Source: Erythroxylum novogranatense (Eukaryota > Streptophyta > Magnoliopsida > Malpighiales > Erythroxylaceae). From it: a stretch of 64,000 bases of DNA. This document shows positions 60,561 through 64,000 of the stretch, piece after piece; positions within the stretch are counted from its first letter, which is position 1, and each line of letters opens with the position of its first letter. A program made the position numbers and the translations under genes. Where the stretch lies: positions 1 to 64,000 of the forward strand of contig JAIWQS010000233.1 of assembly GCA_029891385.1 (NCBI GenBank), written 5' to 3'. The notes under the pieces are model-generated. The model was not told where the DNA came from, searched no databases, and was given only the letters and a program-made list of their open reading frames with translations.

Positions 60561-60819
60561 ACTCTACTTGTTGATGAAGAAGAAGCCGACGCAAGTATCC
60601 TAGAATGATTCCAAAGCTCCAAGTAATTTAGAGCCTCCAAATGCATTGTGTAGCAAGTTGTATTTTTGTGAGACCAAAGCATATTATTTCTTGCCATCCA
60701 ATGTGTATTGCATAAATCACAAATTTTTGGACCTGAATTTTATCACCGTCCTTGAGTACTTGCAAGAAGAAATTAATAAAAGAAGGGTTAGTGTATTCCT
60801 CCACAAACCCACCTTGCCT

Positions 60820-61206
60820 TCAAAATCCTCGTGCTTTACAACACGACACAAGAACATGATTCAAATCCTCCTCCTCACCACACCATGGACAACCTAAATC
60901 CACCTCAACTCCTCTCCTCTTTAACCTCTCCTTGGTTGGTAAACTATTCCGCAAAGCAGGCCCCATAAACTCCTTATCCTTTGGTGAGATGCCTAATTGC
61001 CAAAGTTTCCCCCGCCAATCTCCCTCAACTACCTCCGCACTCCCCATAATCAAACGCCATGCTACATGGTACCCCGATTTGACACTATATTTCCCTTTCT
61101 TATCCCAATGCCACAATAGATAATCTTGACAAGTATGTAAACTAAGAGGAATGCTAAGGATAGCCCTAAACTCCCTCAAACTAAACAAGCGCATGATTTT
61201 CTCCAC
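60820..61206 (-). pseudogene. LINE zf-RVT domain
   Basis: This 128-residue frame has DYLLWHWDKKGKYSVKSGYH, LPTKERLKRRGVEVDLGCPW and CGEEEDLNHVLVSC, matching the zinc-binding RT-associated domain (C-x2-C...H...C). Confidence 0.92.
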
Positions 61207-61639
61207 ATTTTAGCACCTCTCTCTCTCCACCAACAACTCACTCACCCTCATATTGAGCACAATAAGGGCCCTACTATCGTCCACCATAAAATTATGATCA
61301 ATTGGTAACCAAGGATGCTTTGTAACCACTATACTCTCCCTATTCCCAACCCTCCACCTCACTCCCTATTTCAAAACCCTAATGGAAGCATGAATACTCC
61401 TCCATATGTAACTAGGAGGCCGCCCTAGAGAAGCCTTAAAAAATTCCCTATTACAAAAATATTTTGCTTTGAAGATATTAACAAAAAGAGTATTGGGTTT
61501 CGTCATAAGACGCCACCTTTGTTTCGCTAGCATGGCCAAATTGAAACGAGGAAGATCACGAGAGCCCATACCGCCCAATTTCCTCCCACCACACATCCTA
61601 TCCCAAGCTAACCAGTGGATACTTCTCCTCCCATCCACC
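61207..61639 (-). pseudogene. LINE region between RT and zf-RVT
   Basis: It contains GRRSIHWLAWDRMCGGRKLG, LPRFNLAMLAKQRWRL and PSYIWRSIHASIRVLK, the usual plant L1 sequence downstream of RT. A frame change follows near 61366. Confidence 0.9.
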
Positions 61640-62060
61640 TTATCACCCCACTAATATTTATTCATCCGCTTCTGTAAAGCATAAAAAATAGTAATGGAGA
61701 TTTTGAACACACTCATATAATAAGAAGGAATGGCTTGGGGTACTGATTTAATAAGAATCTCTTTTCCTGCTCTCGAAAGGAATCTGTTAGACGAACACCC
61801 CATCCTTTTTTCTAACCGATCCCGTAAGAAACCAAAAACCTGCTTCTTATACCCACCAATCAAGGATGGAAGCCCCAAATAATTACTGTCACCTAGCGGA
61901 TTAGAAACATTAAGAAAATTATAGATACCTTCTGTGACTTCTCTACTAAGATTGGGACTAAAAAGAATTCCGGACTTAGTGAAATTGATAGATTGCTCAG
62001 AAGCCCTTTCATACTTCCACAAAATATCTCTAACGGCAACAGCATTCACCACCGTGTTGG
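61640..62060 (-). pseudogene. LINE reverse transcriptase, C-terminal part
   Basis: The frame shows ILWKYERASEQSINFTKSGI, SNYLGLPSLIGGYKKQVFGF and SRAGKEILIKSVPQAIPSYY, the highly conserved tail of plant L1 RT. A TAG stop replaces the usual Trp just after MNKY at about 61650. The catalytic FADD box is upstream of the truncation and absent. Confidence 0.92.
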
Positions 62061-62068
62061 ACCAATGG

Positions 62069-63149
62069 TGGTTGACAAATTAAATCCCACTTATGTTTTG
62101 ATAATAATAAAATGTATAGAATTGGTTAAGAAATTATTTCAGGTGATTTGGATTGAAATAAATCAAGACTGCATCAATCTTAAATGGGCAAGACATAAAT
62201 CATGGTGAAATCAAGAAGGAAATAATCTTCATCATGCTAGAGACATTAAACATGAAGATTATAGAAGATTTGATTGAATATATCCGTTAGAGTAAGCAAC
62301 TAGTCGACCAGTATTTCATAAGTCGACTAATAAATTAAAGATCATCAGATGGGGGTTGAAATGAGTCGACTAATATGTTACAAGTCAACTACAAATCAAT
62401 TGAATAGGAACACTAGTCGACTATCATGGCACTAGTCGACTAATCGAAGAGCGAAGTTAAAGATTGTAGTGAAAAATGCTGATACTAGTCGATTATCACA
62501 ACTCGACTAGTCGACTATCAGGTAGAGCTGAACAAGATGCGTCCAAATCTTTCACAAATGGAAAGGAGAAAGTTAAGGAACGTTTATTTGCAATCAGGCA
62601 ACGGCTAGTGAACCCCTCCAACGGTTAGAATCATCCTATAGCCTGCAAATAAATAGAGAAACATCAAGGGAAATTGGTGTGACGCAAAAATCAAAGTATA
62701 CTACTATAGTTCCAAGAATTTGCTCTAATACTACTCTTAGCTTGGCCTGAATTCCATTCTTTTGTGTACTAAGAGTTATTGCTTTCATCTTTATCCCATT
62801 ATTATTGTGAGTTAAGTAATTAGTGAAAAATCACTTGTGAGGTAGGATTTGTGCCGGAAAACAAATCAGTTGTAAAGATAGCTTGAGACGAAAATCAAGA
62901 TGTGTTGTAAAAGTTCACACTGAACTAAAAAGTGTGCAGTAAAGTGATTTGCCAAATCTTAAGTGGGAGCTTAGGTAGAGGACGTAGGTCTTAGCACCGA
63001 ACCTCTATAAAAATAGTGTTTGCTCTTCTTCCCTACTCCTTGCATTTAAATTGGTTTAAATTATTTTGTGTGAATTAACTTCTGATTTTTTGTAGAACTT
63101 AACGAAAAACTTTAAAGATCTATTCAACCCCCCTTCTAGATCGTTTACA
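62069..63149 (+). repeat. Copia 5' LTR
   Basis: The LTR is about 1.08 kb. It contains a cluster of TAGTCGACTA-type palindromes (62299-62518), a TATA-like AAATAAATAG at about 62646-62655 and a C-rich end (TTCAACCCCCCTTCTAGATC) just before the primer site. The left edge is judged from sequence only. Confidence 0.8.
62299..62518. repeat. Cluster of GTCGAC palindromes in copia LTR
   Basis: There are six exact GTCGAC cores and three one-base variants within 220 bp, most in the context (C)TAGTCGACTA(T), at irregular spacing. Confidence 0.9.
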
Positions 63150-63151
63150 AT

Positions 63152-63160
63152 TGGTATCAG
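63152..63160 (+). other. Copia primer-binding site (tRNA-iMet type)
   Basis: TGGTATCAG is followed by ACAC where GAGC-type sequence is expected, so only the first nine bases match. Confidence 0.8.
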
Positions 63161-63170
63161 ACACAAATAA

Positions 63171-64000
63171 TTGCCCTCCTTTGTTAATGGTACTAACTAT
63201 TCTTCTTGTAAAAATCCTATAAAGTATCATATTATAAGCGAAGGAGTGGATTATTGTAAGATCATCATCTTCAGTCCACATGTTCCATTAAAAGAAAATG
63301 GAGAGGTGAAAATGAAGCTGGAATGTGATGACAATGATTGGAAGCAAGCCTACATCAATGCAAAAGTAATGAAATTGATATACTGCGCTCTCACTATTAA
63401 GGAAAGAAATCGAGTGAACTCATGCACTAGCGCTCAAGAAATGTGGGAGAGACTTCACATTACTCACGAAGGAACCAACCAAGTTCGAGAAACAAAGATC
63501 AACATGCTACTCCATAACTATGAAATGTTTTTCATGAAAGAAGGTGAGTCTATTTCCACTATGCTTGATCGTTTTGCAGAAATTATCAATGGATTAGGAA
63601 AACTTGGAAAACACAAGACGGATAGCGAGAAGGTGAAAAAGATTCTACGTTCATTGTCAAAAGAATGGGACTCACATGTCACAGCCATTATGGAGTCTAA
63701 AGATCTCAATTGTTTGGAATTCAATGCCTTGGTGGGATCACTCATAAACTATGAGATCATTCTCAAGTCAAGAGGAGGAAGAGGTAAGTCACAAAAATCA
63801 ATTGCTTTAAAAGCTAATGTTTCTTCTCTTGATGAAAGCGATGAAGAAATAGATGAAGATGAAGAAGATGAAGAAATAACAATGTATGCCAAAAACTTGA
63901 GAAAGTTCAAAGGACTACTCAAAAATAGGAGGAAAGAATTACGTGGTGCAAGAAATGAAGAAAGAAAGAAGTACACCATGGAAAGAAGGTCTAAAGGCTA
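63171..64000 (+). CDS. gag: Copia gag polyprotein, start lost, open to window end
   Basis: One frame is open from the stop at 63168 to 64000 (about 276 codons). It begins LPSFVNGTNYSS, the usual gag N-terminal FNGTNY motif. It then has SAQEMWERLHITHEGTNQVR, INMLLHNYEMFFMKEGESIS, KKILRSLSKEWDSHVTAI and LVGSLINYEIILK, the UBN2 capsid domain. An acidic run (DESDEEIDEDEEDEE) and a basic tail follow. The usual leader and start codon are absent: only 20 bases separate the primer site from the gag text. No internal stop is seen, so this is the youngest-looking coding sequence here. The zinc knuckle would lie beyond the window. Confidence 0.88.
   Translation, partial: MPSFVNGTNYSSCKNPIKYHIISEGVDYCKIIIFSPHVPLKENGEVKMKLECDDNDWKQAYINAKVMKLIYCALTIKERNRVNSCTSAQEMWERLHITHEGTNQVRETKINMLLHNYEMFFMKEGESISTMLDRFAEIINGLGKLGKHKTDSEKVKKILRSLSKEWDSHVTAIMESKDLNCLEFNALVGSLINYEIILKSRGGRGKSQKSIALKANVSSLDESDEEIDEDEEDEEITMYAKNLRKFKGLLKNRRKELRGARNEERKKYTMERRSKG

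Larger units (their letters stand above)
60032..62060 (-). mobile_element. 5'-truncated L1-type LINE
   Basis: On the minus strand the order is RT C-terminal part, zf-RVT region, RNase H, a short 3' tail and an A run (T8 on the plus strand at 60032-60039). The 5' end is cut within RT at about 62060, the common result of incomplete target-primed reverse transcription. I found no convincing target duplication. A copia LTR follows within about 10 bp. Confidence 0.9.
62069..64000 (+). mobile_element. Ty1/copia element, 5' LTR and gag, running off the window
   Basis: The LTR (about 62069-63149) is followed by TGGTATCAG, the tRNA-iMet primer site, and then gag in plus orientation. The remainder is outside the window. 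The LTR start TGGTTGACAAATTAAATCCC looks like the common TGTTGACAAATTAA start with one base changed. Confidence 0.9.

Overview
The window is plant nuclear DNA, almost certainly from a eudicot, taken from gene-poor, repeat-dense chromatin. I found no host gene, rRNA, tRNA or CRISPR array. The bases are accounted for mainly by LTR retrotransposons of three lineages (Ty3/gypsy Athila, Ty3/gypsy Tekay-type chromovirus with its non-autonomous relatives, and Ty1/copia), one truncated L1-type LINE and a small tRNA-derived SINE-like foldback. Plant origin rests on the pairing of Athila, Tekay and L1 proteins and on tRNA-iMet and tRNA-Asp primer sites. The species cannot be named.

Layout: 1-2165 is the end of a minus-strand Tekay-type LTR. 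2333-13812 is a complete Athila element (1.5 kb LTRs, TSD GCCAC) carrying decayed gag-pol. It sits in the 3' part of an older plus-strand LTR (2166-2332 and 13813-13870). 13876-22463 is a non-autonomous element with about 3.3 kb LTRs and a 2.3 kb non-coding interior; the start of its 5' LTR is missing. 22493-34883 is a complete minus-strand Tekay chromovirus (3.9 kb LTRs, TSD GCTAG) with frameshifted gag, protease, RT, RNase H, integrase and chromodomain tail. 36968-53099 is a second non-autonomous minus-strand element with 4.2 kb LTRs around only 655 bp of interior. Its right LTR is interrupted by a rearranged LTR unit (42479-49525, TSD CTTAT), which is itself interrupted by a solo LTR (45419-48509, TSD GGGAT). 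53512-56947 and 57141-59736 are further solo LTRs. 60032-62060 is a 5'-truncated LINE on the minus strand. From 62069 to the window end is the 5' LTR and gag of a plus-strand copia element.

An old minus-strand copia element is the common substrate on the right. Its integrase (22464-22492 and 34889-35157), pre-integrase and protease region (36000-36400), gag (36400-36967 and 53105-53372), primer site (53477-53488) and 5' LTR (53490-53511, 56948-57140, 59742 to about 60000) are scattered over 37 kb, because at least five later insertions split it. Target-site duplications show the order in which most of these arrived.

The most interesting structure is inside the long LTRs. (1) The Tekay-type LTRs carry serial short hairpins whose stems differ but remain paired, around a conserved loop. 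(2) Two LTR families share an invariant 17-base hairpin and a consensus splice donor. (3) Nearly every LTR, including those of Athila and copia, contains a GC-rich tract of short self-complementary words that differ by family. (4) One element has captured its own primer site inside the LTR as a 67-bp tandem array. Many differences between paired LTRs in the left 35 kb replace CTG or CAG with CG-containing words, which may be an assembly artefact and would inflate the apparent gene decay.
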